From positions 1,178,001 through 1,242,000 of the forward strand of contig NW_026570239.1 of assembly GCF_019649055.1 (NCBI RefSeq): DNA of 64,000 bases. The letters run 5' to 3'. Source of the DNA: Paramacrobiotus metropolitanus. Lineage: Eukaryota; Tardigrada; Eutardigrada; Parachela; Macrobiotidae. Made by a program: the position numbers and the translations under genes. Below the pieces are notes generated by a model. The model ran no database searches. It saw nothing but the letters and a program-made list of their open reading frames with translations, and was not told the origin of the DNA. Positions 46,301-56,460 of this stretch are shown here, piece by piece (the first letter of the stretch is position 1; every line of letters starts with the position of its first letter).

Positions 46301-47047
46301 AACCTGCTGAACGTACCATTGTACAGCCCGGACTGGACGCGTGCAAGTCAACTTGGGGCTCGCGAATACCCGCACGATGAGCTGGAAGGTATGGCTCAGT
46401 TCTTCATCACCGATGCCCACCCGGCCTTTGTCATCACTGCAGCACGGGCAGCATTGGACTTGGTCCAATATCTCCCAGAAGGGGAGGTCGACATGGCTCC
46501 TGACGGTGTTACGGCATTCCTGCGATACATCTTCGCAGCGAGAATCGGCAATTACTTCTGCCATTACACCTTGTACGGACTGTACCAGAACCAGCAGATA
46601 CCGGCGGAACTGCAAACTATTGTGGCCCAACTTGGCACTCCGATGCGAAGCAGCATCCAAGCCGTCTGGTTGCGCGACCTGCTGTATACCCACGAACGGT
46701 ACGCGGTAAAGTATGGTTTTAGCGAGGACTACATCGATCCTTGCGACGACGCAACCAGATTCATCAGCTGGTACCGAGAACACAAAGTTCTCCCCAGCGG
46801 ATTCACGTCACACCCATACGAACCATGGATGTCGGACGCTTTGGCACCAGGCGCACAACCGTTTGCGCTGAAGCTTCGGAAGCAAGCGGCCAAGGAAAGA
46901 AGACCCGAGCCGAACGTTCCGGCCAGGAAACGGATGAGACAGACGATACGTCTCAACGGAGTGGCCCGGCGACATGTAAACCGTCGTTGTTACGTCCACA
47001 CCACCGACCTCGCCCTGACGACGACCACGAAGATGACTACTGACTGA
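43376..47047 (+). CDS. Extra frame of the 17-kb element: helical-repeat protein of unknown function
   Basis: In the same frame as pol, directly after its TAA. There is no ATG until 43520, so either initiation occurs there (~1,175 aa) or the stop is read through. A Pro/Thr-rich N-terminus is followed by four ~65-100-aa helical modules with a shared pattern (a helix, a T/P turn ending x-Y-x-x-x-L, a second helix with W or Q/R-rich end): ~228-300, ~345-420, ~433-510 and ~545-620. TTQAV-like linkers (TTTTQAVTS, ATQTVTS, TTQAVIDEE, TTQAVNGAP) separate several modules. The C-terminal third (~840-1160) looks globular (FARQQAIEVVMPHPTER, GVTAFLRYIFAARIGNYFCH, SSIQAVWLRDLLY) and ends in a basic tail (PARKRMRQTIR). 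There is no signal peptide, transmembrane segment or integrase motif, so it is not a typical env. Its function is unknown. Confidence 0.8.
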   Translation, partial: QPQQRTHYRPIPQQNLPPNTAVDDTGCLWNLGTASQTTPVTAADPHGQMPPYRWPVPTTIVGPISPASTMMTGPVYPVPTTVPGFMNTPVSIYPAPTLAPGMVNVTGPIYTTPTMAPSSMAYSGPPMRFVPIPPTPGMVSPTRLATITMVGPNNTVSPPRAVLMTPVGPLSPPISPNQLGHPGQQNLWTNPNATTYLLDRLNQHRIQIGGQNPQGSVPTTTTQAVTSMPPPVTDSGISDEQLRYQTQMAHSQIAMLTQALSQTSQTDPNLTEYREALRAQIANHQVNINDNNRQLHARQQAVAAEREAESLRICQEAVARLVAQRLEEDTPTTATQTVTSTSAAQQTTSRTPSLEIGKMRLQKEENMKEAVKLRMSYTKLPATTENYSLELDKISRLERKQLDYAANMERQIRARERTLYPSDTPTPTTQAVIDEEIRMARLDNSAKKREEALHHINEVKKRLAGLDPTHQSYSAFLEANTNQLAHWTKKLTERDNEVRALQPTTQPAVVPTSQPQPRMALNVNPDLPPIMLPAIQFSPTQQVPQAEPFPTLQELRDVLRMANIVIGRINAVLEDTDRGTAEYVELDNDRTTIRAHTEWLRPYWETGMPTEAALLTAISNRMKNVCNRAAKHPQLTQNLEAAERRSNQVPIPTLDQVQTAIVRGERLRDRWIMTRQTQATVDGMATKISALSQSLKIVGQLSAPGYPATDDQAIRLNQHFRRIQQMIQADPQGAEQQVPTYHAMTIRIGEDGQPTEAWKAILTGKRTIQGIYEHAWPGSLNFKFNKINDLIANIGLIEDLTKSGLPSTKEDKSRLRMAMHGIDAAGWSEKFPTSNTEGPTAIPRDIRTSPISTPPLPTTQAVNGAPPSDSQMSNAERVREDPRYDFARQQAIEVVMPHPTERTNHIMNIMDYEERHRPQVWRMVENLRQFLVRSGYQTLVEQQQWKPDFNMDAHTNKNVEHPYTRANALPSMTDPNLLNVPLYSPDWTRASQLGAREYPHDELEGMAQFFITDAHPAFVITAARAALDLVQYLPEGEVDMAPDGVTAFLRYIFAARIGNYFCHYTLYGLYQNQQIPAELQTIVAQLGTPMRSSIQAVWLRDLLYTHERYAVKYGFSEDYIDPCDDATRFISWYREHKVLPSGFTSHPYEPWMSDALAPGAQPFALKLRKQAAKERRPEPNVPARKRMRQTIRLNGVARRHVNRRCYVHTTDLALTTTTKMTTD

Positions 47048-47654
47048 CTAAGTGTTAACCATGCTTATCCGACCTCGGTGATTTTAGCCGGTTACGACGG
47101 GTAACCCGGGAACTGATGCCCCGGACCCAACTCACCGGATGAGATTGGACAGGAGACCCCGTGGCAACTCAAGCACCCCGTGGACGTCATCCTAGTCGGA
47201 ATAGAACCCCCGGACAGATTCTTACGTTTTTTTAGAATTTTTTCCTAACAAACGGAATTGTATTTCTTTAGTTCGATCTCTTTGACAGATCTGTTTTGTA
47301 ATCCTTTTGCTCACTGGAATTGTGAATAAAACTTTATTTTTCTTTCGCGCTGTATAACTTTCATTACATTTTTCATTGTTCTCCGATGCCAACAGAAGCA
47401 AGAAGCCAGCCAACAGATGCATCACCGGCCCAACGAAACGCACGAGCAACTTCCGGATTTCTCGGCCGTGAGCTGCTTGCCTCTCACGGGTTCGGAAGTG
47501 GATGAAGGGACGGTCAACAAGACACCGGACTCCCAGCTGCCAGAGGACGCGTACCGGCGACCCCACACTGGGTCCAACCGGAGAGTTGTGCAGTACTGGT
47601 GCGGTACTGAGTCGGAGCATCCTTCGCGGGAGCTCGGATTCCCGCCCAGAGGCA
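47048..47654 (+). other. 3' untranslated region of the 17-kb element
   Basis: Contains AATAAA at about 47325 followed by T-rich sequence. A Pro/Arg/Glu-rich 83-codon frame (47417-47668) runs into the LTR and might be a leftover of a deleted pol end, though no integrase motif is present. The last 15 nt before the LTR (GCCCAGAGGCA) make a poor polypurine tract. Confidence 0.55.
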
Positions 47655-48114
47655 TGTCAGGCACATGAGCCTGCGCGTGGTGCGTACGGCTCAACATGGA
47701 GCGTACTTGCACCCACTTGCATGCCATATTGCCTCTCTCTTGTACGTACGTGTGACGCTGCACTGCACTCATCCACTGAAGTGGATATACCGCACAGCGC
47801 ACACACTGAGCGTACTTGCTCTCTCGTCCCTCTTTCGCAGTACTACTCAGCGTTCATACGCTCGCGTTGGGTAGAGTCCAGTCTGCGCATCACACAGCTG
47901 ATTCACGTCTTGGCCTGCATCACCACGCACGTGTTTGCCGCCAGGATCACTTGACACTTACTCGCCAACGAGACGCATCAAGAACCTTTTTTAGCATACA
48001 CTTGCTATTTGGCCAGACGTGCCTTTGTTCTTTCTTCCTGCTATTACGCAGGATTGTCAGCCTTTATTTGTCTAATAAAGACGCATCGTGAGCTCCTCGC
48101 CATAGTCTGTTACA
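47655..48114 (+). repeat. 3' LTR of the 17-kb element
   Basis: 460 bp, apparently identical to 31097-31556, followed by TGCC, the second copy of the 4-bp target duplication. Confidence 0.95.
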
Positions 48115-48118
48115 TGCC

Positions 48119-48240
48119 AATGTATACAAACCACTTGGCTATTGAATGTCATAAAACAATGCAAAGAGGTGTTTGAGAGTGCGCGAAGGTGAAATTTTAA
48201 GCACATGTACCCAAGTTTGGTGCCATGTACCGGCCCGCTC
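48119..48240. repeat. Z-family repeat, right piece, split by the 17-kb element
   Basis: GAATGTCATAAAACAATGC, GTGTTTGAGAGTGCGCG and ATGTACCGGCCC match the right end of Z copies near 49800-49893 and 51370-51470. Confidence 0.6.
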
Positions 48241-48643
48241 AATGTACCTGCAATAATTCTGCAATAATGTAATAATGTACCTGCAATAATAGTACTCCAT
48301 GTACCTGCAACAGTTCATGGTGCATGCAGTAGCTTTCACGTGATTACAATATTTTTTAAATCTTACCTGTGAACGCATTTACGTTATAAACAGCAACCGG
48401 CGAAGAAGGATCATTGAGCATATCAAAGATAATGCGAGTTTTAGAATACAAATTATTACGTATCTGGCTGAAGAATGCTGAAAACAAACACTACACTATA
48501 GTGTTTCGTAGTCTGCGATAGTTTAAATATCTGTAGGTGCGTACGGAATTTGTCATTTTCACAGCATTTAACAGGCCATTTATAGTACAATGCACATGTG
48601 CATCACCTGTACTGCATCATGTGCACATAGATAATGTATAGTA

Positions 48644-48920
48644 CGAGGAGGATTATAGTTGAGTCGGTAGCGCATAGCTGCTGCGAGTTAAACTGAACAC
48701 CATTTTGTAAGCTGTTGACGTAACAGCCAACCGTGGATGGTTGCACAGACCAATAGCTGCGGTTGGTAAGTAAACACTACAACCCCCCACGGCTGACTGT
48801 TGCTTAGTTGTTGGAAATGCAACCATCCACAGTTGGCTGTTACGTCAACAGCTTACGAAACTGGTGTTCAGTTTAACTCACAGCAGCTATGCGCTACCGA
48901 CTCAACTATAATCCTCCTCG
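48644..48920. mobile_element. Foldback element with ~105-bp arms, TA-flanked
   Basis: The left arm CGAGGAGGATTATAGTTGAG... (48644 to ~48755) is inverted at ~48818-48920 with few mismatches. TA flanks both ends (48642-48643, 48921-48922). The spacer is ~65 bp. No coding capacity; TA target suggests a Tc1/mariner-type source (inference). Confidence 0.82.
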
Positions 48921-49274
48921 TATATATCATTCTATGTAATTTACATGTACGTAGTCTTTTACAGTACAAAGACAAAGCCAACCTTTACCCAAATTAGTAT
49001 AACATGCGCAAACGACCAAAACATTCGCCGGAAGCCTTAGTCGTCCGGACGTGTTTGTCGGTGAAAAACATGACATAGAGTTCTCGACTCTGCTTACGTT
49101 GATTAACAGAAGTTTTTACTGGAAGATGGATACATTCCACCCATGCCATCCTTCAGCTTCCCCCAACACCCAACGGTCCAGAATAATTTACGAGAACATT
49201 AAACCTTTGCTTAAAGTTGGGTGGGAAGTTACCCATAATGTTGGAAAGCAACCTTCGTATAGTGTTGGTTCACA

Positions 49275-49893
49275 CTCCACGGTACCCAAATCGAGTACAT
49301 AATGTACATTTACGGGTACTTTCGCTCTCGCGATTTCCCAAACACTTTTCGTACTGTTTTCTGACATTCGCCATTCGGTACAACCAGACGATCGTTTATA
49401 TTGGCGTGTAATCCGTTATGGGTAAATGGAAATTCCAAAAATTTTAAATGCACTTTGGTGTGCATTCATAATGAATCGGTATTTATAAAATTTTGCAAGA
49501 AAAAGGAGATGAAGTTGGAATCATCGTTTTCACACCGGATCAGCAGAGTGACACCGTCATTTTTAGATTCCAACTGCATTTGAATTGATGGAAATACGTT
49601 CCAAAATTTGAACAACCGCAGTAATTGTGGATCGGTGTAAACACGATCTTCATCCCTATGTGCATCTTCTAGCAAAATCTGAAGAAGATTGGTTAAGAAG
49701 TAGACTGTTGGTACATATTTAAACTTCTTGGAATTTTACTCTATCCATATCTCTTTAACCGAATGTTGCGTGCACGAGCGGATTTCACGCTAACATAAAC
49801 TAATCATTTAGCTAAATAAAACAATGCAAAAGTGTTTGGGAAATTCGAAAGAATAAGTTTCCTGTGTAAGCACCCCATTTTGGGTGCGTACGG
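49275..49893. mobile_element. Z-family TIR element, copy 1
   Basis: Inverted arms of ~170 bp: GACATTCGCC...GTGTAATCCG on the left (about 49365-49415) mirrors CGGATTTCACGC...GAATGTC-type sequence near the right end, and outer parts share TTCCCAAACACTTTT. The interior (ATGGAAATTCCAAAAA, GATCGGTGTAAACACGATC) aligns with copy 2. No transposase frame. Confidence 0.68.
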
Positions 49894-50164
49894 GGCCAGC
49901 GCGCTGATTTAACGAAATTTAAACGAATAAAAAAATATTGCATAAATTAAATATGTATTTATAACGTTAAAAAAATAAATTTATGGCGACTTATTGTGCA
50001 AATACAAATGGTAAATAGTTTTATTGATCTCATTTCTAAAGATTGACTTGAACTTATCGTTACAAAACTGACCTTACGTATATATTATAGGATAATTTTT
50101 TGTATTAAAGGTCAGGTTAATGATTCACCCCTCAGGAAACAACTGGTTAAATAATATAACATGT

Positions 50165-50360
50165 TTTTACATTTGCTGGTCAACCGCTGTCGTTGGAATC
50201 TTAAGATATGTTCCTTCCGAAGGAATTGGAATTCTTGGCCGCGATGTGTGTCGACGCGGCTGTTGCCGTGGAGCAGACGATGCGCTCCACGGCACCCATG
50301 CTGGCCAAACTGCCGCTTTACCCGTATCCCGTATCAATGGGGTTACCGATCTCACTCTTT
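50165..50360 (+). pseudogene. Tandem family fragment D (exon 3 piece)
   Basis: CTGGTCAACCGCTGTCGTTGG through GTCGACGCGGCTGTTGCCGTGG matches the first half of exon 3 of copy E, but the acceptor AG and the second half are lost and the frame is broken. The ~190 bp before it (TTTATGGCGACTT, AAAGGTCAGGTTA) match intron 2 of copy E (54790-55010), so D is a partial duplicate of the intron 2-exon 3 junction. Confidence 0.75.
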
Positions 50361-50904
50361 ATCGTTATTCGCTGCGCTAAAGAGTGCGATCACTGAAAAG
50401 ACACTATACATGTATGTGTATATATTTCCACTATGATACTGTACACCCAAATTCCTGTATTTTCACGGGATATTCGTGTACATTCACGCTTCGCTCTCGT
50501 CCCTTGGCTTCGAAAAACTATTTTGTACAGCGATAGTGCAGCCCGATGATTCACAAAAGGATACATCGGGATTAAAACCGATCTCATTATCCACTGCAGA
50601 TCAGATACGCATGGTTAACTAAATTTATTTTTATTAGAATAGATCTAACGTCAACCTTAATAGTGCCTGATTCATGGCCATTGTACTGCATATAGATATT
50701 GTCGGGCATAAAATGGCAAATTATGAAAACACCAGATTAGCATTTATTAAGTACGCTATTATTCTTTATAAGCAAGAACACTTTTATGAGTAAATTATGA
50801 GTTACGTTTAGGATTATCCTTATGAATTATGTTTTATGATTATGTTTTATGAGTTATGTTTTATGATTATGTGAATCTTACCTAACCTGTTTTATGACAT
50901 TATG

Positions 50905-51470
50905 ACATTCGACAGTCGGTACAGCCAGATAGTCGTTTACTTTGGCGTGTAATCCGTTATTGCTCAATGGAAATTCCAAAAAGTTTAAATGCACCTAGGT
51001 CACTTAGGTGTATAAACGCGTTCATTTTTATAATAGATCGATATTTATAAAGCTGTGCAAGCAAGTGTACAGATAGATGAGCACGATACCATCGCTCTTA
51101 AACCGCTGCCTTCATTTTTAGTTTTGTTTTCAAATGCAATTTAATTTTTGGAAGTTCGTTCCAAAATGTGGAACAACTGCCGCAATTGTGGATCGGGGTA
51201 AAAATGATCTAAATACTTATGTGCATTTCCATGCTAAGTTTGAAGAAGATCGGTCCATATTTACCCATAATTAGATTGTATATATAACTCTTTAACTTCT
51301 TAACCGGATGTTGCGCGCACAAGCGGATTTCACGCCAACGTAAACTAATCATTTGGCTATACAGAACGGCGAATGTCATAAAACAATGAAAAAAAGTGTG
51401 GAGGAAATCGCGAAAAAAGAGGCTTCCTGTGTATGTACCCGATTTTGGTGACACGTATCCGGGTCACTTC
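50905..51470. mobile_element. Z-family TIR element, copy 2
   Basis: Aligns with 49365-49893 along its length (TTTGGCGTGTAATCCGTTAT, GATCGGGGTAAAAATGATC, ACCGGATGTTGCGCGCAC). The left outer arm is shorter than in copy 1, while the right arm is complete (GTATCCGGGTCACTTCCC). Confidence 0.68.
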
Positions 51471-51675
51471 CCTTAACCTTTGAATGTTGTAGACAATGGT
51501 CTATTAAACAACTTTAAATGTCACGCAAGCATCTGACCGACCCAGCAATCAGCATAATTATAAGAGTTAAAGACTACGACAGACAAGCTGAGTCTCCTCT
51601 CTACAACATATTTTCTTAGCGCAAGTGCTGTTTCTGTTACTTATGAACTTTTCGAGTTCTTATTGTAAATTTGCA

Positions 51676-51677
<2 letters not shown>

Positions 51678-51736
<59 letters not shown>
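51678..51736. repeat. (TA)n microsatellite upstream of copy E
   Basis: About 29 uninterrupted TA units end ~50 bp before the start codon of copy E. It gives an artefactual Ile/Tyr-rich open frame that should not be included in the protein. Confidence 0.95.
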
Positions 51737-51742
<6 letters not shown>

Positions 51743-51787
51743 TCTGTAATACAGCTTATATCTTTGTTGTTTTCCTTGAACGCATTA

Positions 51788-54700
51788 ATGTGCAGCAACG
51801 TACCGCTTCCGCATTCCGGTGGAATGCGATCGCTTAGTTGTCCGGGCTCATCGATTTCCTGTGAGGTTTATCCTGGCACCGACATTTACCAGTGGAACGC
51901 GGTGGATGTGAGAAATGCCAACGGATTCCTCGAGCGCGGTCTGATTGTCAACATCGTCTTTGGCGGTCTGGTCGTGGATTTCGGCGTGCCGGGCCGACGT
52001 TCGCAGTTTGTCGAATGCTCAAGGGCATTCCATTGTCTCCGCTCCATTGATCGGCATCTCACTCCGTTCCAAGACTGGGACACGGAAGATTACGGGGCAC
52101 TGAAGAAATTCGTGACATCAAACGTCTTTCAAGTTCTTGCGCGGACGGGTGCCGACCACCCATGGGCGTGGTACCCAGCGGTTTTCCTGGTGCACCGGGT
52201 TTTGTGGAAGAGGTTTGCCTACATACGAATCGAACTGAGTCATGGTGTCGTGGTCAAATACAGTAGCGCCCTCGCCGTCCGTGTGGCGTACCACGGTAGA
52301 GAATTGGTCGTGGTCCGGGCGGAGCATTTTGCCAAGCGGGCGTGTACCCTGCCGCAGGAGTATCGATCCGGACGCCCGGTGGAACCGGGATTATGGAGTC
52401 TGTGGGTGGAGGGGATGATGACAGGGTGCGCCTCTGCCGCGTATCCCATCTGCGAACAAAACGGAAGTATGCGGTATCTGCAGGACTGCCGTAAAACCGC
52501 AAAACCCACGCCAGTGTCGGAGGTTGAGCTGGTACGCTACAACCGATTAATATGTAGCTATGACGTGCTCTGTGTATTAATAATCTTGTAACACATATTA
52601 TCATTATATTAATGAAGTTTTTGAAATAACGAAACTGACCTGGGCGAGGCGGGGCGACGTGCCCTTTTTCGCTACTACGCGAAACTCTTTTAACAAACTT
52701 CATCATGCAACAGAATACGTTATTTGAATATGAAAATAAAGGGCACCGTGATCCGATGGTACCACTTGTGGCTGTAATTAATAGGACCGGATAAACGAAA
52801 CGGCCAAGGCGGAACTGGCACGGCGTCTACAGACCGGCTGGACCTATGATGATGATGGTCATTGGACACCACCGAAAATCCAGCTGGGTATCAATGATAT
52901 TCTACAGACCGGCTCGGCACATCTATCAAGCCAAATGGCAGCAGCATTACCAGCGGAACTCTGGCGGGAGATTCTCTCCTCTGGCGGTACCAATGAGCGG
53001 TCGCTTTACCGCCTTGTCTGCCCATTATGGAACCACGTCATTAACCAGGATGACACCAGCACACAGCTGACGCTGAGCTTCGACAGCGCCCACAAAACAC
53101 TTCGCTCTGTGGGCTTGTGCATCATTCATTGTTTAACCGCCGCCACGGAGACGGTCGTCATCAGCAACGCTACACAACACTCTTCGCAGCAGGAACTCGC
53201 AGACTGCTTGTGTCTGCTCAGCGCCGTGTACCAGCAGAACGGAAACCACCCGAGAAAGTTGCAGGTAAAGGCGCTGTTACTTACTGTAACATTCTTTCGG
53301 ATTAGTTTTCGGATTAGCGTAGCTTTTCGGATTCTTGAGAAAATCGTTGTGCGCGAAACGATGTGGTTGATGCACGGTTCAAAGTTGGCATGTTTAAGCC
53401 CATGATAGATTGTCGCGCTGGCCCATTTCGGGCTAGCGTGCTGCTATGAGCAAAATTAAAACGAATCAAATAAATTACGTAAAAATTATATAGGTACTAC
53501 CCGTAAAGACACTTGAGTGGGCCACTATGATAAGTCAATGGGCAACATACACTTACAAGTGGGCCACCTTAAGTTATTTCTCTTCCCAACCGTTTTTCTT
53601 CTAGTTTTTTGTTTTGCCAGATTCATGAGGTGATGCTCTTTTTAGAGTACTTGAAAGTTTTAAAAAATATTAAACCGTTTTTTAGTTATTTGAGTTGTGA
53701 AAAAACAGAGACGAAACAGGTAAGCCACGCCACCGGAGCCACTGCACTACGTAATAATGACACCATATAACTGCCACACTTGTGCGGCTGCAAAGTACAA
53801 ATCGCACATACACTTTTATTTTACATCGAAACTTTGAATATTCGCTGCACTCGAATGATTTGTGTGTTCCATCAAAATTAGACTATAATATGGAGAAACG
53901 CTTGACTGCTGCTAGTACTGACATTAAAGAACAGGAACTTTCTGTTGGAGAGGCTGCTAATATCCACGCGGTTCCGGGAATACCTTAAGTAGACGCCTGA
54001 AAAACCCGTTACCAGCCTCGCATGGGGGATATGTTCAGTTTTTTTCGGATTTCGATGGGGAAGCCTTTGCGGAGTTGCTGCGGAAGTTAGAACAATGTGG
54101 TGTAGAACTATCGTCAGCCAAATTCCTAGCAATCTGTAGGGACTATGCGAAGAAATACAGTATGTCTTCACTAAACACGGAAATCACTACGAAAATAAGG
54201 AAATCACTAAAGGATACGGTTTTTTTATTAAAGACAGCCGAATACTGCAGACGCATCTGCAGCCGCACAAGTGCGGTAGTTGTATGTGATAATATTGCGT
54301 AGTGCAGTGGCTTCGGTGGCGTGTCTTACCCGTTTCGTTACTGTTTTTTACAACTCAAATAACTAAAAAACGGTTCAATATTTTTTAAAACTTTCAAATA
54401 CTCAAAAAAGAGCATGATCTCGTTAATCTGGCAAAACAAAAAACTGGAAGAAAAACGGTTTGGGAGAGAAATAACTGAGGGTGGCCCACTTAAGTGTATG
54501 TTGCCCATTCACTTATCATAGTGGCCCACTTAAGTGTCTTTACGAGTAGTAGTCGTAGATGCTCTTCTCAGATTTCACTTTTGCTGGCTCTGCTACAAAA
54601 TATTAAACTGACTTTGACTCTTTCAGTGAGAGTTATCGAATGATAGACTCAGTGCAAATTGCTCGGTTTAAATCGGCTACATGCATACCGTTGAGTGGGT

Positions 54701-55698
54701 GGGACTGACTTCCCGCAGCTGAATTTTGAGCACTCCTTATTATGCTTTCCGTATAAAAGAAGATTTAAAAAGTGAAAAAAAAATTAAATTTATGGCGACT
54801 TGAAGTACTGAAAAAGGTAAAATGATTTTAATGATTTTATTTTTTATTGATGATGATTTTTTGGTTATTTTTTTATGAAAAATGATTTTATTGATTTAAT
54901 TTTTAACGAGCTATATTCACTAATTAAAATTTTGGCTATACAAAATTGCCCTACGAGTAAGGCTAAGCTAATTTTTTGCAGTAAAAGGTCAGGTTAGGTA
55001 TTCACCCTAGAAGAAACAATTTGCTGCTGGAAGAAGATGCACAACGTTTTTTTAATTTTTTTACAGGTGCTGGTTAACCGCTGTCGCTGGGATCTGGATA
55101 ATGGCCACCTTCCGAAGGAGGTGGATCTTTTTGCCAAGATGTGTGCCGACGCGGCTGTCGCCGTGGAGCGCATCATCTGGCACAAATGCCGCTTTGACGG
55201 TATCGGCGACGAACCGAGCGAAATGATTGTGGCCAGAGATGTCACTACCGTCTGGGGGTGGCTGCTAGGGATGCAGACGGAGTTGTATGAACTAATAGAG
55301 CGACAGCTGGAACGCTGCTTTTCCCTGGATAGCTGCGGGGTCGGACGCTGGATGGCGAAGGAAGCGCGGGTGAACGACATATCCGACAACTGCGCCATCA
55401 TTAAACGGGTGGGTACTTCGTTGCATATTTGGTATAAAAACATCATTGTCCAGATTGTTTTAATTTCATGTTTCTTTACTAAATTCTCCAGATTCTGCAG
55501 ACCTATCAGTGTAGCGATCCACGTTCAACAAACCGCTACCGTTGGAAGTATGGCTGGAGCGGGGAGGAATTGCGCCAGTTAGATACGAAGTCGCTGTCCA
55601 TACTGACGTTGTGGGTGCTGAAGCGGGCCATGCCGTCGCGATCTCAGGGCGATCAGCGAACCGGTCGCGTTTCGTGCGATCTCACCCAGGACCCTTGA
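51788..55698 (+). CDS. Tandem family copy E: Tudor-like/F-box protein, intact
   Basis: Exons 51788-52531, 52785-53264, 55067-55408 and 55492-55698, all phase 0, give about 590 aa. The start ATGTGCAGC matches copy A; the open frame extends upstream only through the TA repeat. Exon 1 has SCEVYPGTDIYQWNAVDV, VVDFGVPGRRSQFVEC and AWYPAVFLVHRVLW. Exon 2 has the F-box-like LPAELWREILSSGG...RLVCPLWNHV and ends HPRKLQ. Exon 3 has VLVNRCRWDLDNGHLPKE and CRFDGIGDE. Exon 4 has ILQTYQCSDPRSTNRYRW and ends at TGA. Intron 2 (1.8 kb) contains a pogo-like nonautonomous element. F-box identity is by motif only; an SCF adaptor role is inferred. Confidence 0.74.
53497..54549 (+). mobile_element. Pogo-like nonautonomous transposon with long TIRs in intron 2 of copy E
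   Basis: Inverted arms of ~320 bp (CTACCCGTAAAGACACTT at the left, mirrored at the right end) flanked by TA on both sides (53495-53496, 54550-54551). The interior keeps a transposase N-terminus in two frames. First comes a psq-type helix-turn-helix (QELSVGEAANIHAVPG, then TLSRRLKN after a 1-nt shift). It is followed by FAELLRKLEQCGVELSSAK and ICRDYAKKY, the pattern before the CENP-B-type domain in pogo/Tigger/jerky proteins. The catalytic DDE domain is deleted. Confidence 0.8.
53890..54302 (+). pseudogene. Pogo-type transposase N-terminal remnant
   Basis: 53890-53988 (MEKRLTAASTDIKEQEL..) and 53975-54302 together cover the DNA-binding psq region and part of the following helical region. A frameshift at about 53978 and loss of everything downstream make it nonfunctional. 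It could still bind the element's ends as a short peptide, but there is no evidence for that. Confidence 0.65.
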
Positions 55699-56460
55699 GT
55701 GGAACAGGGCTGGCATTTTTCCGTTGTGAAACTGTAGCACTTTTATATACTATCGATTTGATGAAATGGTAGTTTGGCGGACTACGGCTGTAGTAGAGTA
55801 CAGATGAATCCTGAATCGTTTTTTTTGTGTTCGGCATTGCGGCAAATCCACACTTAGGGTTTCAGGTACTCACGGTTTTTGCTGTTGATACGTATGTACA
55901 GTGCTTCATACATACTCTGTACACAGTATGCTGCATTTGTCATAGTGCGTCCTGATAAATTCCATTTGCCACTTTGTGAGACTTTTGACACTTGGTCTGA
56001 GACCGGCATTGTTACGTTAAAGGAGATTGGAAAGAAGTTGTTTTTAAGGACGGGTGAGAGCCGCTCTACTTGTTTTTGATTCAGCGTTTAAGTTTGGAAA
56101 TATTGCGTGGGAATGCCATGGGTGTGTTATGTACGGTTCCTTCTCGTGCCAACTGGGATAAATTTTTCATTTGAATGTATTTTTGTGAGCGATGCTCGTC
56201 TCCGTACGTATTGCAAATAAAGGGTAAATTCCATTTGCTACCTTAGCTAATTTTTTGTGTAATTAAACAGTGGGGAAGGCAGTGTAATACACAGAAATAA
56301 ACAGATAACGTACCAGTTTCCCGGGCCGCATTCTTAGTCCCTGATTCGCGTATTGTCCGACCCGGGCCGAATCTTTGCAACACAACTGGTATAATTATAA
56401 TAAATTTCTTTTGCACGGAAAACAAATTTTCAGTCACCGGACTGCCTACGGATTGTTGGG
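55699..56460. repeat. 3' flank of copy E, homologous to that of copy B
   Basis: Shares ordered blocks with 29421-29990 (TTTGGCGGACTACGGC, AGGGTTTCAGGT, GGGCCGCATTCTTAGTCCCT). It marks the segmental-duplication unit. A 66-codon frame at 55879-56079 has no support. Confidence 0.65.

Larger units (their letters stand above)
31097..48114 (+). mobile_element. 17.0-kb Ty3/Gypsy-like LTR retrotransposon without integrase
   Basis: Direct repeats 31097-31556 and 47655-48114 are each 460 bp, begin TGT and end ACA, and look identical by eye. TGCC lies directly outside both ends (31093-31096, 48115-48118), a 4-bp target duplication. The 1,288-nt leader begins with TGGTAGCAGC, a plausible primer-binding site (first nine bases complement a CTGCTACCA tRNA 3' end). 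Four large frames follow: Gag 32845-37566, protease 37572-39632, RT/RNase H 39665-43375, and an extra frame to 47047. RT and RNase H place it in Ty3/Gypsy. No HHCC or DDE integrase is visible anywhere. The length is unusual for animal Gypsy elements. Identical LTRs imply a very recent insertion. The tract before the 3' LTR is only weakly polypurine. Confidence 0.93.

Noticed and set aside
43421-47047. ORF4 as a retroviral-type env gene
   Set aside because: Position fits env but there is no signal peptide, transmembrane helix, furin-like site or glycoprotein cysteine pattern.
51671-51787. Ile/Tyr-rich N-terminal extension of copy E
   Set aside because: Translation of a TA microsatellite; the start matching copy A is the ATG at 51788.
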